Of a stretch of DNA of 64,000 bases, positions 51,768 through 61,080 are shown in pieces (within the stretch, counting starts at the first letter, position 1; each line of letters starts with the position of its first letter). A model generated the notes under the pieces. It was not told where the DNA came from. It ran no database searches and saw only the letters and a program-made list of their open reading frames with translations. Source of the stretch: Rhizobium favelukesii (lineage in GTDB: Bacteria > Pseudomonadota > Alphaproteobacteria > Rhizobiales > Rhizobiaceae); contig NZ_HG916852.1 in NCBI RefSeq assembly GCF_000577275.2, positions 3,165,001-3,229,000 of the forward strand. The letters are read 5' to 3'. The position numbers were made by a program, and so were the translations under genes.

Positions 51768-53822
51768 CTAGGCTTTTGCATCAGGGACATTTGTCTTCAA
51801 CTCCTTCAGCCATATCCGTGCATTGCCGTCGGATGGCGCACGCCAATCGCCACGCGGAGACAGCGAACCGCCCGACGTCACTTTCGGGCCATTCGGCGAT
51901 GCCGACCGCTTGAACTGGCTGATGGTAAAGAACCGGAACAGGAAAACCTCCATCCAGTGCTTGATGACGGGCAGATCGAAACTGCGGCGCTTGTCGGCGG
52001 GGAAATGCGGCGGCCAGACGCCCGCCCCGGCATCCCGCCAGGCATTGTAGGCAAGGAAGGCGATTTTCGAAGGGCGAAGGCCAAAACGCGTCGTGTAGTA
52101 GAGGGCGAAGTCGTGCAGATCGTATGGCCCGATCTTGTCCTCCGTGCTCTGCATGACGCCGTTCTCATCGGCGGGAACCAGTTCGGGCGAAATCAGCGTG
52201 CCAAGAATGCTCTCCAATGTCGCATTGGCTTCCGCATCGAAATCACCGGAACGGATCACCCATCGGATCAGATGCTGGATCAGGGTCTTCGGCACCGATG
52301 CGTTGACGTTGTAGTGGCTCATCTGGTCGCCGACCCCGTAGGTCGACCAACCGAGACCAATTTCCGACAGGTCTCCGGTACCAAGCACCAGCGCATTGCG
52401 GTGGTTTGCGGCGCGGAACAGGAAGTCCGTGCGCAGACCAGCCTGGACGTTTTCGAAGGTCGTATCGTAGACCGGCTTGCCGCTGCCGAAGGGATGCTTC
52501 AGATCCTTGAGCAACTGCAGGGCCAGTGGCCTGATGTCCACTTCCTCCGCCGTGACGCCCATGCTGCGCATCAGCGCCCAAGCGTTCGACTTGGTGGCGT
52601 CGCCCGTCGCGAATCCCGGCATGGTGAAGCAGAGGATGTCCGAACGCGGCCAGCCGAGCTGGTCGAAGGCGCGCGCCGCGACGAGCAGCGCATGGGTGGA
52701 ATCGAGACCACCCGAAATGCCGATGCAAAGTCGCTTGATGCCGGTCGAGCGCAGCCGCTTCATCAGCCCCTGCACCTGGATGTTGAACGTTTCGTAGCAA
52801 TCCTGATCGAGGCGGCTTTCATCAGCGGGCACGAAGGGGAAGCGCGCAACATCGCGCTTCAGGCCTATGTCGCCTTTCGGCTTCTTGAACTGGAACGCTA
52901 CGCGCCGGAATTCGTGCCCGGCCGTGAGGTTGAGCGTGGCCGCATCATTGAACGTGCCTGTTCGCAACCGCTCGAGCCGCAGCCTCTCGACATCGATATC
53001 TGCCACGCACATCTGCGACGACGTCGGGAAACGATCGGTTTCGGCAAGCAGACTGCCCAGCTCGTAGATGCAAGCCTGACCGTCCCACGCGAGATCCGTC
53101 GTCGATTCGCCAGGGCCGGCGGCCGAATAGACATAGGCCGACAGGCTACGCGCCGACTGTGCCGAGCACAGAAGCTTACGGGTGTCGGCCTTTCCGACCG
53201 TTATGTTGCTGGCCGAAAGGTTGGCGAGGATCAGCGCACCCGCCAGCGCGCCGAAATCGCTCGGCGCCGCCGGCGCCCAGAGATCTTCGCAGATCTCGAT
53301 GTGAAAAACGAAATCTTCCATATCTTCGGCTGCGAAGATGAGGTCTGTTCCGAACGGTACCGTCTCGCCGGCCACACGAATGCTGTCGCCGCGCACGCCT
53401 CGCCCAGACGCGAACCAGCGTTTCTCGTAGAACTCGCGATAGTTCGGGAGATGCATCTTCGGAACGACGCCGAGGATGCGACCAGCATGAATGGCGACCG
53501 CGCAATTGTAGAGCCGCCCGCCGTTCTGCAGCGGCGCGCCGACAAGAAGAACCGGCGTGAGATCGCGGCTTGCCCGGACAATCTCCGCGATCGCAGCATC
53601 GACGCCCTTGAGAAGCGCGTCCTGCCCCAGCAGGTCGTCGATGGAGTAGCTGGAGATTCCGAGTTCGGGAAATACCATCAGGCCAGCGCCCTCGGCATGT
53701 CCCTGCCGCGCCAGTTCCAATGTTGCCTGCGCGTTGAAGTCCGGATCGCCGATCTCGCAATTCGGCGTGCAGGCCGCTACGCGGACAAAACCTTGATCAT
53801 AAATCGAATAGAAATTCACCAA
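51768..53822 (-). CDS. nadE: Glutamine-dependent NAD+ synthetase
   Basis: This 684-residue two-domain enzyme makes NAD+ from deamido-NAD+ using glutamine. The N-terminal nitrilase-type glutaminase has the Glu53-Lys122-Cys178 triad (VFPELGIS, VPKMHLPNY, HIEICEDLW). The C-terminal synthetase has the ATP pyrophosphatase loop ISGGLDSTHALL (369-380) and ALVLGTGDLSEIGLGWSTYG. All key residues are present and the length is typical of the long bacterial form. It stands alone; the gap 53823-54095 upstream is AT-rich and should hold its promoter and that of the divergent PntA-like gene. Confidence 0.95.
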   Translation of the reverse strand: MVNFYSIYDQGFVRVAACTPNCEIGDPDFNAQATLELARQGHAEGAGLMVFPELGISSYSIDDLLGQDALLKGVDAAIAEIVRASRDLTPVLLVGAPLQNGGRLYNCAVAIHAGRILGVVPKMHLPNYREFYEKRWFASGRGVRGDSIRVAGETVPFGTDLIFAAEDMEDFVFHIEICEDLWAPAAPSDFGALAGALILANLSASNITVGKADTRKLLCSAQSARSLSAYVYSAAGPGESTTDLAWDGQACIYELGSLLAETDRFPTSSQMCVADIDVERLRLERLRTGTFNDAATLNLTAGHEFRRVAFQFKKPKGDIGLKRDVARFPFVPADESRLDQDCYETFNIQVQGLMKRLRSTGIKRLCIGISGGLDSTHALLVAARAFDQLGWPRSDILCFTMPGFATGDATKSNAWALMRSMGVTAEEVDIRPLALQLLKDLKHPFGSGKPVYDTTFENVQAGLRTDFLFRAANHRNALVLGTGDLSEIGLGWSTYGVGDQMSHYNVNASVPKTLIQHLIRWVIRSGDFDAEANATLESILGTLISPELVPADENGVMQSTEDKIGPYDLHDFALYYTTRFGLRPSKIAFLAYNAWRDAGAGVWPPHFPADKRRSFDLPVIKHWMEVFLFRFFTISQFKRSASPNGPKVTSGGSLSPRGDWRAPSDGNARIWLKELKTNVPDAKA

Positions 53823-54095
53823 TGCCTCCAGCAGCCAAGCGCTTGATGACTGACCATTACATCCAAATGCCTCCGGGCAAAACCTGATCTCGCACTGCGA
53901 ACAGCCTTATTCGATGTCGCTCATGCAAGCTGCAAACAGTATCCTGTAAAATGAAGGACTTATCAGCAGTTGCGAAAAGGGAAGACCCGCGAAACTGCCC
54001 AAAATAAAATTACGAAACTGTCATAAAACTATGGAAGAGTCAGCCTATATCGCTCGCGCGCCACAGTTCGATTTACCTCTCTTCCAGAGCAATGA

Positions 54096-55157
54096 ATGTC
54101 CAACGTTATCCGCGTCCGTGCCGGGCTGCTTCGGGAAACACATCCCGGTGAGCGTCGCGTCGCGTTGACGCCGGACGACGTGCGGCGGCTTTCCGCGCGT
54201 ATGTCGATTCATTTCGAGCGCAGCTGCGGCATCGGCGCGGGGCACGCAGACGACGCCTATATCGCTGCAGGCGCCGAGCCCGCCGAGTTCGCCGGGATGG
54301 CATCCTCTTTGGATGTATTCGTCAGTGTGCGGCGGCCGGCAGCCACGCGGATTTTTCCAGGGACAGCGGTTCTGATTTTCCTTGGTTCGAACGCAGCACC
54401 AGTGGCCGGTCTACCAGCTGGACAACGGCCGCTCCATCTCGACATCGCCAGGCTTTCCGGGGTGCAGGGCGTCAAGGGTGCGGACATTTCATCGAGACAG
54501 GCAGCCATTACCGGCCACGCCGCCATACTGGAAGCGGCCAGGCAGTTCGGCATTTCGCATCCGATGCTGATGGTGGACGGAAGCTTTGTCCGGCCGGTCA
54601 AAATGGCCGCCTTGGGCAGCGACGCAGCAAGCCTGCAGGCACTGGCGACCGCGCGCCGTCTCGGCGCGCTGACCCATGGCTTTGGCCTGGGGAGGGATAC
54701 ACAAGCAAAGATCGAACGACTCGGTGCCAAATTCCTCGCCATGTCCTCAGACTTGGCACGGCTGCGCCAAGAGCTTTCCGATCCTCTGTCCAAGATGCAG
54801 TTGATCACGACCAACGTCGTGATACCCGGTCAAACCGCCCCGATGCTGCTTGACGAGACCATGCTTTCGCGGTTGAGCCCCGGAACGGTGATTGTCGATC
54901 TTGCCGCCGAAAGTGGAGGCAATTGCGCGCTGATGCGTGTCGACGAAACAATCAACGTCTTCGGCGTTCGAATCATCGGCTCCGCCACACTTGCGAGCCA
55001 CGAAGCCGCCGAGGCGAGCCGGCAGTTCAGTGACGGGCTGAGAAATCTGCTGGAACATTTGATCGACGCAGATTGTGCTCTGAGGCTCGATCCCCGCGAT
55101 TCCATGACGGCCGCGCTTATGAATGAAGAGACTGCATTGAGGCGCGTTTCACCATGA
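54096..55157 (+). CDS. Divergent alanine dehydrogenase/PNT-family protein (PntA-like)
   Basis: This 353-residue protein aligns by eye with the alpha-1 subunit of proton-translocating NAD(P) transhydrogenase: RETHPGERRVALTPDDVRRL at the N terminus, ISSRQAAITGHAAILEAA, ALATARRLGA, KIERLGAKFL, TTNVVIPGQTAPMLLDETM and GTVIVDLAAESGGNC. The Rossmann glycine loop, normally GAGVAG, reads GSDAAS (174-179), so NAD binding is doubtful. No pntA2 or pntB gene follows. It is soluble and somewhat short. It may be an orphan paralogue with another role, or a protein on the way to decay. The start is weakly supported by ribosome-site sequence. Confidence 0.68.
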   Translation: MSNVIRVRAGLLRETHPGERRVALTPDDVRRLSARMSIHFERSCGIGAGHADDAYIAAGAEPAEFAGMASSLDVFVSVRRPAATRIFPGTAVLIFLGSNAAPVAGLPAGQRPLHLDIARLSGVQGVKGADISSRQAAITGHAAILEAARQFGISHPMLMVDGSFVRPVKMAALGSDAASLQALATARRLGALTHGFGLGRDTQAKIERLGAKFLAMSSDLARLRQELSDPLSKMQLITTNVVIPGQTAPMLLDETMLSRLSPGTVIVDLAAESGGNCALMRVDETINVFGVRIIGSATLASHEAAEASRQFSDGLRNLLEHLIDADCALRLDPRDSMTAALMNEETALRRVSP

Positions 55158-55520
55158 TCGCGGCGCACGCTTGAAGAGAGGACGGACGGCTGCGGCGCCA
55201 TAGATGCTGCGGTGCAACATTATTGTCTTGGTAACATCCGTTTCGAAAACGCGTTGAGTAACAACTGGTTATGGCCAGCGTTGGTAAACGTTTCCTTGCG
55301 CAAAAATCGAGAGTTGCCTTTGTGCAACACCCGAATTCCGCTTTGCAGCAAAACTCAATTTTGACTGTATCTATTATTGATACATTTAATCGGAAATGTA
55401 ATTTGGCGCCGCGGACGTACCGCGTTTCCCGCAAGGGCTTGTACGAAACAATTTGGGGTAGGTAGAGCCGGCTTTCGGCAGTGACGACCTGTGCCCAATC
55501 GACAGAAGATTGGACTGATT
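55158..55520 (+). promoter_or_regulatory. Porin promoter and long untranslated leader
   Basis: No gene is seen. A fair sigma-70-type promoter is TTGACT at 55361-55366 with TTTAAT at 55385-55390 (18-base spacer), leaving a leader of about 125 bases before the porin ATG. A GTATC-N7-GATAC palindrome (55367-55383) lies between the two boxes and could be an operator. A long leader suits the kind of post-transcriptional control known for outer-membrane porins. Confidence 0.5.
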
Positions 55521-56552
55521 ATGAACATTAAGATGATTCTCGTGAGCTCGGCGGCGGCCTTGGCTGCCATCTCGAGCTCGCAGGCCGCTGACGCCATCGT
55601 TGCTGCTGAGCCGGAACCGGTTGAATATGTCCGCGTCTGCGACGCTTACGGCAGCGGCTACTTTTACATCCCGGGCACGGAGACCTGCCTGAAGATCAGC
55701 GGTTACATCCGTTTCCAGGTCAACGCTTCCCCGAACGCCGTCACGGGCGGCGCTTCCACGTCCGGCACCTCTGACTGGGATGCCGTTACCCGCGGCCAAC
55801 TCCAGTTCACTGCCAAGAGCGACACCGAATACGGTCCGCTGACGGGCGTCATCGTTCTCCAGACGAATGCCGACAATGCGTCCGGTCAGATCGCAAAGCT
55901 CGACTCGGCTTACATCGACATCGCCGGCATCCGCGCCGGTCTGTTCTACAGCTGGTGGGACGATGGCCTGTCGGGCGAAACGGACGACATCGGCAGCAAG
56001 GTGACGCTGCACAACTCGATCCGCTATCAGTACGAAGCCGACAACTTCTACGCTGGTATCAGCGTTGATGAGCTGGAAGACGGCTACTACAGCGCCGGCG
56101 AACAGCCGAACAACGTCGGCGTAGCGATCGGCATCGGCGGCAAGGCTGGCGTATTCGGCTACCAGGTCACAGCCGGCTACGACACCGACAACGAAGAAGG
56201 CGCCGTCCGCGCCATGGGTACTGTCGCTATCGGTCCGGGCACCCTCGGCCTCGCAGCGGTCTACTCCAGCGGCCCGAACTCCTACTATCAGGCCGCTGAG
56301 TGGGCTATCGCCGGTGAGTACGCCATCAAGGCGACCGACAAGCTGAAGATCACCCCGGCCGCCCAGTACTACGGCAACTACGGCATCGTCGCTGGCGACT
56401 TCAACGACAACAACGACGCCTGGAAGGTTGGACTGACGGTTGACTATCAGATCGTCGACAACCTCTACGCCAAGGCGACCGTCAACTACCTCGATCCGGA
56501 CATCGGCAACGACGTAACGTCGGGCTTCTTCCGCCTCCAGCGCGCATTCTAA
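55521..56552 (+). CDS. ropA: Alphaproteobacterial porin (RopA/Omp2b family)
   Basis: This 343-residue outer-membrane beta-barrel porin starts MNIKMILVSSAAALAAISSSQA, a signal peptide ending after about residue 22. The conserved mature N terminus is DAIVAAEPEPVEYVRVCDAYG followed by GYFYIPGTETCLKISGYIRF with two cysteines (typical of the family). Alternating strands, a constriction-loop region rich in Asp/Gly, and the C-terminal aromatic FFRLQRAF, ending in Phe, complete the barrel. It allows general diffusion of small solutes. Rhizobia have several ropA paralogues; which one this is cannot be said. A strong terminator follows. Confidence 0.94.
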   Translation: MNIKMILVSSAAALAAISSSQAADAIVAAEPEPVEYVRVCDAYGSGYFYIPGTETCLKISGYIRFQVNASPNAVTGGASTSGTSDWDAVTRGQLQFTAKSDTEYGPLTGVIVLQTNADNASGQIAKLDSAYIDIAGIRAGLFYSWWDDGLSGETDDIGSKVTLHNSIRYQYEADNFYAGISVDELEDGYYSAGEQPNNVGVAIGIGGKAGVFGYQVTAGYDTDNEEGAVRAMGTVAIGPGTLGLAAVYSSGPNSYYQAAEWAIAGEYAIKATDKLKITPAAQYYGNYGIVAGDFNDNNDAWKVGLTVDYQIVDNLYAKATVNYLDPDIGNDVTSGFFRLQRAF

Positions 56553-56662
56553 TCGAAAACGGCGCCGCGTTTTCACCTTGCTTCGCGACTAAGGTCACGG
56601 AGAAGGCGATGCGGCGCCTCTTTAACGTTTCTGATCAGATTGACCTCCGATCAGTTAGGAGA

Positions 56663-56698
56663 GGTGGCCCGGGTTCCCTGCCCGGCCACCCCTTTTTC
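56663..56698 (+). terminator. Intrinsic terminator of the porin gene
   Basis: GGTGGCC(C)GGG (56663-56673) pairs with CCCGGCCACC (56681-56690) with one bulged C, followed by CCTTTTTCG. It is the only T-run terminator in the 160 bases between the porin and the opposed Rrf2 gene. Confidence 0.85.
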
Positions 56699-56713
56699 GT
56701 CTTGAGGACGAAA

Positions 56714-57208
56714 TTATTCCGCGGCGTGGCGATCGCGCACGAGACTTCCATCTGACGGCTGCCGATGGCCGGCAGATTTCTGCGCCTCGAGGCGACGTAG
56801 CTCGGCTACACTGTCGTGAATGGTCACCGAACCAAGCATGTCGACGACGGCCTGCTCGGCGCGATCGCAAAGAAACTCCGAGAGGTCTCCGATATTCTCG
56901 CCCACAAGTCCCTCATGCGGAATGTCATGCCTGGTCGCCCAGATCTTCTTGTCACCGGTGACAGCAGCATAGATCTGGCTGAGCAATATCTGGTCCCGCG
57001 GACGCGCCAAACGGATGCCGCCCTTGCCGCCCTGGGCAGTAGCGAGAATACCGTTCTCATTGAGCGGCAGCAGCAGCTTGCGGACAAAGCTGGCGCTGGT
57101 ATCCAGCCCTTGTGCTAGGGATTGGCTCGTGGTGCGGAGATTTGCCTCTTCGTTGACGGCGACACTGATGACAATCTGTAGAGCGGTCGAAAAGCGCGTG
57201 TCGATCAT
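56714..57208 (-). CDS. Rrf2-family transcriptional regulator
   Basis: This 164-residue winged-helix regulator starts MIDTRFSTALQIVISVAVNE. The recognition region is LAQGLDTSASFVRKLLLPL and the wing is LATAQGGKGGIRLARP. The C-terminal part lacks the three-cysteine cluster of IscR/NsrR; the single cysteine lies in FLCDRAEQ, so it is probably not an iron-sulfur sensor and resembles the YwnA/Rrf2 subgroup. ATG 57208 is chosen by homology; an upstream ATG at 57259 would add 17 residues. It is divergent from a secreted lectin-like gene across 284 bases. Confidence 0.87.
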   Translation of the reverse strand: MIDTRFSTALQIVISVAVNEEANLRTTSQSLAQGLDTSASFVRKLLLPLNENGILATAQGGKGGIRLARPRDQILLSQIYAAVTGDKKIWATRHDIPHEGLVGENIGDLSEFLCDRAEQAVVDMLGSVTIHDSVAELRRLEAQKSAGHRQPSDGSLVRDRHAAE

Positions 57209-57492
57209 GCTGTGCTGAGGCCTTCCGTCTGAAGCCAGTTCGTGACAGATATTTGCCACGCGAATCCATTGTCAAGAACGCATAGTTGAAATCACGGCGA
57301 CTTGACTGAAACCTCGGATAGGGCGGGTACGGCAGCGACACGGAGTGCGCCGCGAAATAAACATGAAGGCCGTGGCCTCTCGGCATGAGACCACACCAAG
57401 TTTCAAGGCTCCATCACGCGATTTCGATTTTACGCCAAGGCTTACCTGCAATACGCTCCGCGCGCTAGAAATTTCAACCAGGGAGAGACGCC

Positions 57493-58119
57493 ATGAGACG
57501 CAGGTTTGCCTATATCGCAGCCGCTTTCGCCTTTTCAGCGGTTGGGATCCATGCTCAGGACAGCGCGATGAGTTTCTTCGTGACCAGTGCAAATCCCGGC
57601 AAGGGCGGCGACCTCGGCGGCCTTGCCGGTGCCGACGCCTATTGCAACACACTTGCCACAGCCGCGGGCTCCACTGGCAAGACCTGGAAGGCCTATCTTT
57701 CCACTGACGCCGAGAACGCAAAGGATCGCATCGGCTCCGGGCCATGGCATAATGCCAAGGGTGAAAAAATCGCCGACGACGTGGCCTCTCTACACAGCGA
57801 CAAGAACAACCTGACCAAGCAGACCGCGCTCAACGAGAAGGGCGAAGTCATCAACGGCCGCGGCGACACACCGAACCGCCACGACATCCTGACCGGCTCG
57901 CAAGCGGATGGCACCACGGCGCCTCAAACATGCGGCAACTGGACGATGGGCGGTGCAGAAGGTGTCGCGATCGTCGGCCACAGCGACCGGACGGGACTAA
58001 ATGACTCTGCGGAAGCCAAGTCGTGGAACGCCGCGCATCCGACCCGTGGCGGCTGCACCGTGGAAGCCTTCAAGACGACCGGAGGCGACGGTCTGTTCTA
58101 CTGCTTCGCAGCGAATTGA
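57493..58119 (+). CDS. Secreted lectin-like protein, function unknown
   Basis: This 208-residue exported protein has a signal peptide (RRFAYIAAAFAFSAVGIHAQ, cleavage near 21). The mature part begins MSFFVTSANPGKGGDLGGLA and has GADAYCNTLA, KTWKAYLST, DRIGSGPWHNAKG, then DTPNRHDILTGS, CGNWT and FYCFAAN. The four cysteines (51, 147, 188, 204) suggest two disulfides. The pattern matches periplasmic lectin-like proteins of unknown role found in many proteobacteria, with a fold like collagen-XVIII endostatin/C-type lectin. AGGGAGA lies seven bases before the ATG. Neighbours do not point to a function. Confidence 0.75.
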   Translation: MRRRFAYIAAAFAFSAVGIHAQDSAMSFFVTSANPGKGGDLGGLAGADAYCNTLATAAGSTGKTWKAYLSTDAENAKDRIGSGPWHNAKGEKIADDVASLHSDKNNLTKQTALNEKGEVINGRGDTPNRHDILTGSQADGTTAPQTCGNWTMGGAEGVAIVGHSDRTGLNDSAEAKSWNAAHPTRGGCTVEAFKTTGGDGLFYCFAAN

Positions 58120-58227
58120 TCGGCAAGGCATTGCCGGACGGTGCATTCACCGCCCGCATCGCCACCGCATGCCATCACGAGCCGAGGCGCAGGCACGGAT
58201 GCCCTGCGTACAGAACACGGTCGCTGT

Positions 58228-59256
58228 CTAAAGCCAGCCGATCCGCCGAAGCAACCAAAGTGTCGCAACGGATGTGATCGTCACGAACATCACGATGATG
58301 ACGAATGCCCAGGTGTCGTTGACCCCCGGAATGCCTCCGACATTCATTCCGAACAGGCCGGCCACCACGCTCGGCGGCAGCAGCAGGGCCGCCAGCGCCG
58401 CCAACCGATTGGAATTGCGTGCGATGCGTTCGCTGATCACCGTCGAGAGGTCATCGTGCAGGATACCGGTGCGGTCGCGGATGGCATCGAGGTACTCGAT
58501 GAAGCGCATCAGCTTGTCGATGACCTCGCGCATGCGCAGCTTGTCGCGTTCCAGGAGCCATGGCGCGTCATCATGTTCGATGCGGTTCAATGCATCGCGC
58601 TGCGGCGCCAGATAGCGGCGAAGCTGTACAGAACGCCGGCGCAACAGCTTGAGGCGCTGGCGCACCTCGCTTGCTTCGCCGTGAAAGATCATCTCGTCAA
58701 GCTCGTCCACCTCCTCGTCCATGGCGTCAAGTACAGGCTCCAGGTCGCGCACAAGCTTGTCGCCGATCAGCGCCAGCAGGTCTCCGGTGCGATGCGGGCC
58801 CTTGCCTTTCTCGAGCGCCCGGCGAATGTCGCGCAATGCGGTGATGTAGTGGCCGCTGTCACGCAGGGAAATGACCTTGTTGACGTCGATCCACATATGG
58901 AGCGGCACGAGATCGATGTCGGTCTGCTTGTCCGGCTCTTCGTCCGGCGCCGTCGCACACACGCCCCGAAGGATGATTAGCAGACCGTCGGCGACAGGCT
59001 CGACGCGCGGCCGTGTTTCCTCTTCGAGAAGGGCTTCCGTCACGAAGCTATCGAGGCCGCTTTCCCTGTTGATCCAATCGGCAGCCGCCACATGGTCGCG
59101 CTCGAAATGCAGCCAGATGATCCCATCTTCCGGCTTCCATCGTCGCGCCCGAGCAATGTCCAGCTGTGTACAGCCACCACACCCGTCCAAGAGCAGGGCG
59201 AAGCGCAATCCGGGCTCCGCGCCGTAGCTCACTTTAGAGGTAACTGGCGACTCCAT
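58228..59256 (-). CDS. zntB: ZntB/CorA-family divalent metal transporter
   Basis: This 342-residue pentameric inner-membrane transporter has a large cytosolic N-terminal domain (about 1-280) with long helices (VRDLEPVLDAMDEEVDELDE, LRMREVIDKLMRFIEYLDAI). Two C-terminal membrane helices are joined by the GMN signature (LFGMNVGGIPG), then the second helix (AFVIIVMFVTITSVATLWLL). The GMNVGGIPG loop and N-terminal length are closer to ZntB (zinc) than CorA (magnesium). ATG 59256 is chosen by family length; a longer form from 59304 would add 16 residues. No zinc-responsive site was recognised. Confidence 0.87.
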   Translation of the reverse strand: MESPVTSKVSYGAEPGLRFALLLDGCGGCTQLDIARARRWKPEDGIIWLHFERDHVAAADWINRESGLDSFVTEALLEEETRPRVEPVADGLLIILRGVCATAPDEEPDKQTDIDLVPLHMWIDVNKVISLRDSGHYITALRDIRRALEKGKGPHRTGDLLALIGDKLVRDLEPVLDAMDEEVDELDEMIFHGEASEVRQRLKLLRRRSVQLRRYLAPQRDALNRIEHDDAPWLLERDKLRMREVIDKLMRFIEYLDAIRDRTGILHDDLSTVISERIARNSNRLAALAALLLPPSVVAGLFGMNVGGIPGVNDTWAFVIIVMFVTITSVATLWLLRRIGWL

Positions 59257-59500
59257 CGCGCGCCCCGCAAACAGCCAGAGGAAACCTGAAAATGCAGCCA
59301 ACACAAAAGCTTGGCACGGCAGATTCTAGCAGGTCACGATCAAGGCGCAAGTCCGCCAGAATCAGCATTGGTATCCGGCAGCCGCGGGCTTGGCGCTCAA
59401 AATAGGTCGCCTTCGTCTGCCAAGACGATTTCAACACCGATCAGATTGGCGTATTATTGCAGTGTAATTGTGCGAGGCCGATCCAGGAAGGAGGGCCAGC

Positions 59501-60406
59501 TTGATCACGACAACCACCGATCACCGCAACTGGTCACAAGGCTTCGGCGCGCCTGGCTCAGGCGAAGCTCCGCGTAACGTTCGCGATCTCACCGAGCATG
59601 CCGATATTGTCGTCCTTTTGCCCGATCCGGCCTCGGCACAGTCCTGTCTCGATCTGGCTGACGACGCGGCAGATGCTGTGCACGACAGCATCGCCGCCGT
59701 ACATATCGGGGCCGATCCGCTGGCCATGCTCGTATCGGCCGAGGAAATCGAATTGCAGATGCTCCGAGACCTCGAGGAAGGTTCGACGCACGAACGGTTC
59801 GAACGCGTCAAGCGGCTATTCGACGAGTGGAGACTGAGCGCGCCTCACCGGCAAAGCCTGGTGCTCGGCGATTGCCAGGGTGACCTGCGCCGTTGCGTCG
59901 GCAACGTTTGCCGGAACGCGTCGCTTGTCGTCACGCCCTATCGAGGCAATCTCGACGCTCGTGACGCCTTCCATGACGTCCTCTTTCACGAAGGCAAGCT
60001 CGTGCTCGTCCCGCCGGCCAATGGCTATCGCGGACGTCTGCTGGACCACGTCCTGATCGGCTGGAAGCCGCATGACCACGCGCGGCGCACGATGGTCGCC
60101 GCACAGCGCTGGCTGGAAGCCGCCAACCGCGTTACCGTGCTCTGCGTCGATGACAAGCCGAACAGGCACTACGAGACCACCGCGACGGAAATCTGCCGGC
60201 AGCTGGGACTCGATGCCGAGGTCGTCGTGACCTCGTCAACGGGCCGCTCGGTCGGCAACACCATCCTCGACTTTGGTACGTCGGTGAACGCCACCTGCAT
60301 TCTGATCGGCGCGTTCAAGCACGGTTATCTGCTCGAACTGCTTCTCGGCCGCGTCACCTATCGCCTGCTGTCCCATGCCACTGTTCCCCTGCTAATGAGC
60401 CATTGA
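59501..60406 (+). CDS. Universal stress-like protein (tandem UspA-type fold)
   Basis: This 301-residue soluble protein is read from TTG 59501 because AAGGAGG lies six bases upstream. It has two halves: an N-terminal domain (IVVLLPDPASAQSCLDLAD, AVHIGADPLAMLVS) and a C-terminal one (DHVLIGWKPHDHARRTMVAA, then VTVLCVDDKP, SVGNTILDFGTSVNA, CILIGAFKHGYLLELLLGRV, LSHATVPLLMSH). The latter is a clear UspA-type alpha/beta domain. An ATP-binding GxxG(S/T) motif is not complete (IGAFKHG). The function is probably stress related but unproven. The gap 59257-59500 to the zntB gene holds no other gene. Confidence 0.75.
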   Translation: MITTTTDHRNWSQGFGAPGSGEAPRNVRDLTEHADIVVLLPDPASAQSCLDLADDAADAVHDSIAAVHIGADPLAMLVSAEEIELQMLRDLEEGSTHERFERVKRLFDEWRLSAPHRQSLVLGDCQGDLRRCVGNVCRNASLVVTPYRGNLDARDAFHDVLFHEGKLVLVPPANGYRGRLLDHVLIGWKPHDHARRTMVAAQRWLEAANRVTVLCVDDKPNRHYETTATEICRQLGLDAEVVVTSSTGRSVGNTILDFGTSVNATCILIGAFKHGYLLELLLGRVTYRLLSHATVPLLMSH

Positions 60407-60426
60407 CAGAGCCGCCAAGCGCACCT

Positions 60427-61080
60427 TTACGAGCCGGAAGATGCGGCGGTGAAAACCGCGAACTGTGCGTCGAATGCACGCTTGTATGCGGGCCGCGCTT
60501 GACCGCGAGCGACATAGGCGGACAGGTTCGGGTATTCGGCCAGTAGGCCCGATCCTTTCACCCTGAGCAGCACCGACACCATCTGAAGGTCACCGGCGCT
60601 GAACTCGCCGTCGAGCCAGTCGGCATCGCCAAGTCGATCGGAAAGTTCGCCCAGCCGCTTTCGGATGCGTTCCTCGACGAGAGACCGGCGCTCGTCGTAC
60701 CAAGTCTTGTCGCCCTCTAGGTATCGGGCGATTTCGCGATCGACGATCGGCGGCTCCATCGTGCTGATCGCGGCAAACATCCATGTGATCGCGCGCGCCC
60801 TGGCATTCGCATCGTCTGGCAGCAGGCCGGCATGGCGCTGCGCGATATGGAACACGATTGCCCCCGACTCGAACAAGACCAGATCGCCTTCTTCATAGGT
60901 CGGAATTTGCCCGAAAGGCTGAAGCGCGAGATGCGCGGGCTCCTTCATCGCTTTAAACGAAAGAAGGCGAACGTCGTAAGGCTGGCCAACTTCTTCGAGC
61001 GCCCAGCGAACGCGCATGTCACGCGCCAGACCCTTGCCGCCATCAGGCGACCGTTCAAAGGCGGTAATTGTAATCGTCAT
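60427..61080 (-). CDS. Glutathione S-transferase family protein
   Basis: This 217-residue cytosolic enzyme has an N-terminal thioredoxin-like domain (MTITITAFERSPDGGKGLARDMRVRWALEE, then FGQIPTYEEGDLVLFESGAI with the cis-proline and glutathione-binding Glu-Ser) and a C-terminal all-helical domain (RKRLGELSDRLGDADWLDGEFSAGDLQMV, with the conserved Asp box). It converges on the universal-stress-like gene with a 20-base gap. The class and substrate cannot be told from the sequence. Confidence 0.88.
   Translation of the reverse strand: MTITITAFERSPDGGKGLARDMRVRWALEEVGQPYDVRLLSFKAMKEPAHLALQPFGQIPTYEEGDLVLFESGAIVFHIAQRHAGLLPDDANARARAITWMFAAISTMEPPIVDREIARYLEGDKTWYDERRSLVEERIRKRLGELSDRLGDADWLDGEFSAGDLQMVSVLLRVKGSGLLAEYPNLSAYVARGQARPAYKRAFDAQFAVFTAASSGS

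Noticed and set aside
51693..53846. A 717-codon rightward open frame opposite nadE
   Set aside because: nadE on the other strand has complete catalytic motifs; this frame shows none and is Arg/His-rich.
54013..54033. Possible Pho box, CTGTCAT followed by AAAACTATGG, upstream of the PntA-like gene
   Set aside because: The first half matches the consensus, but the second half has too many mismatches to call a PhoB site.
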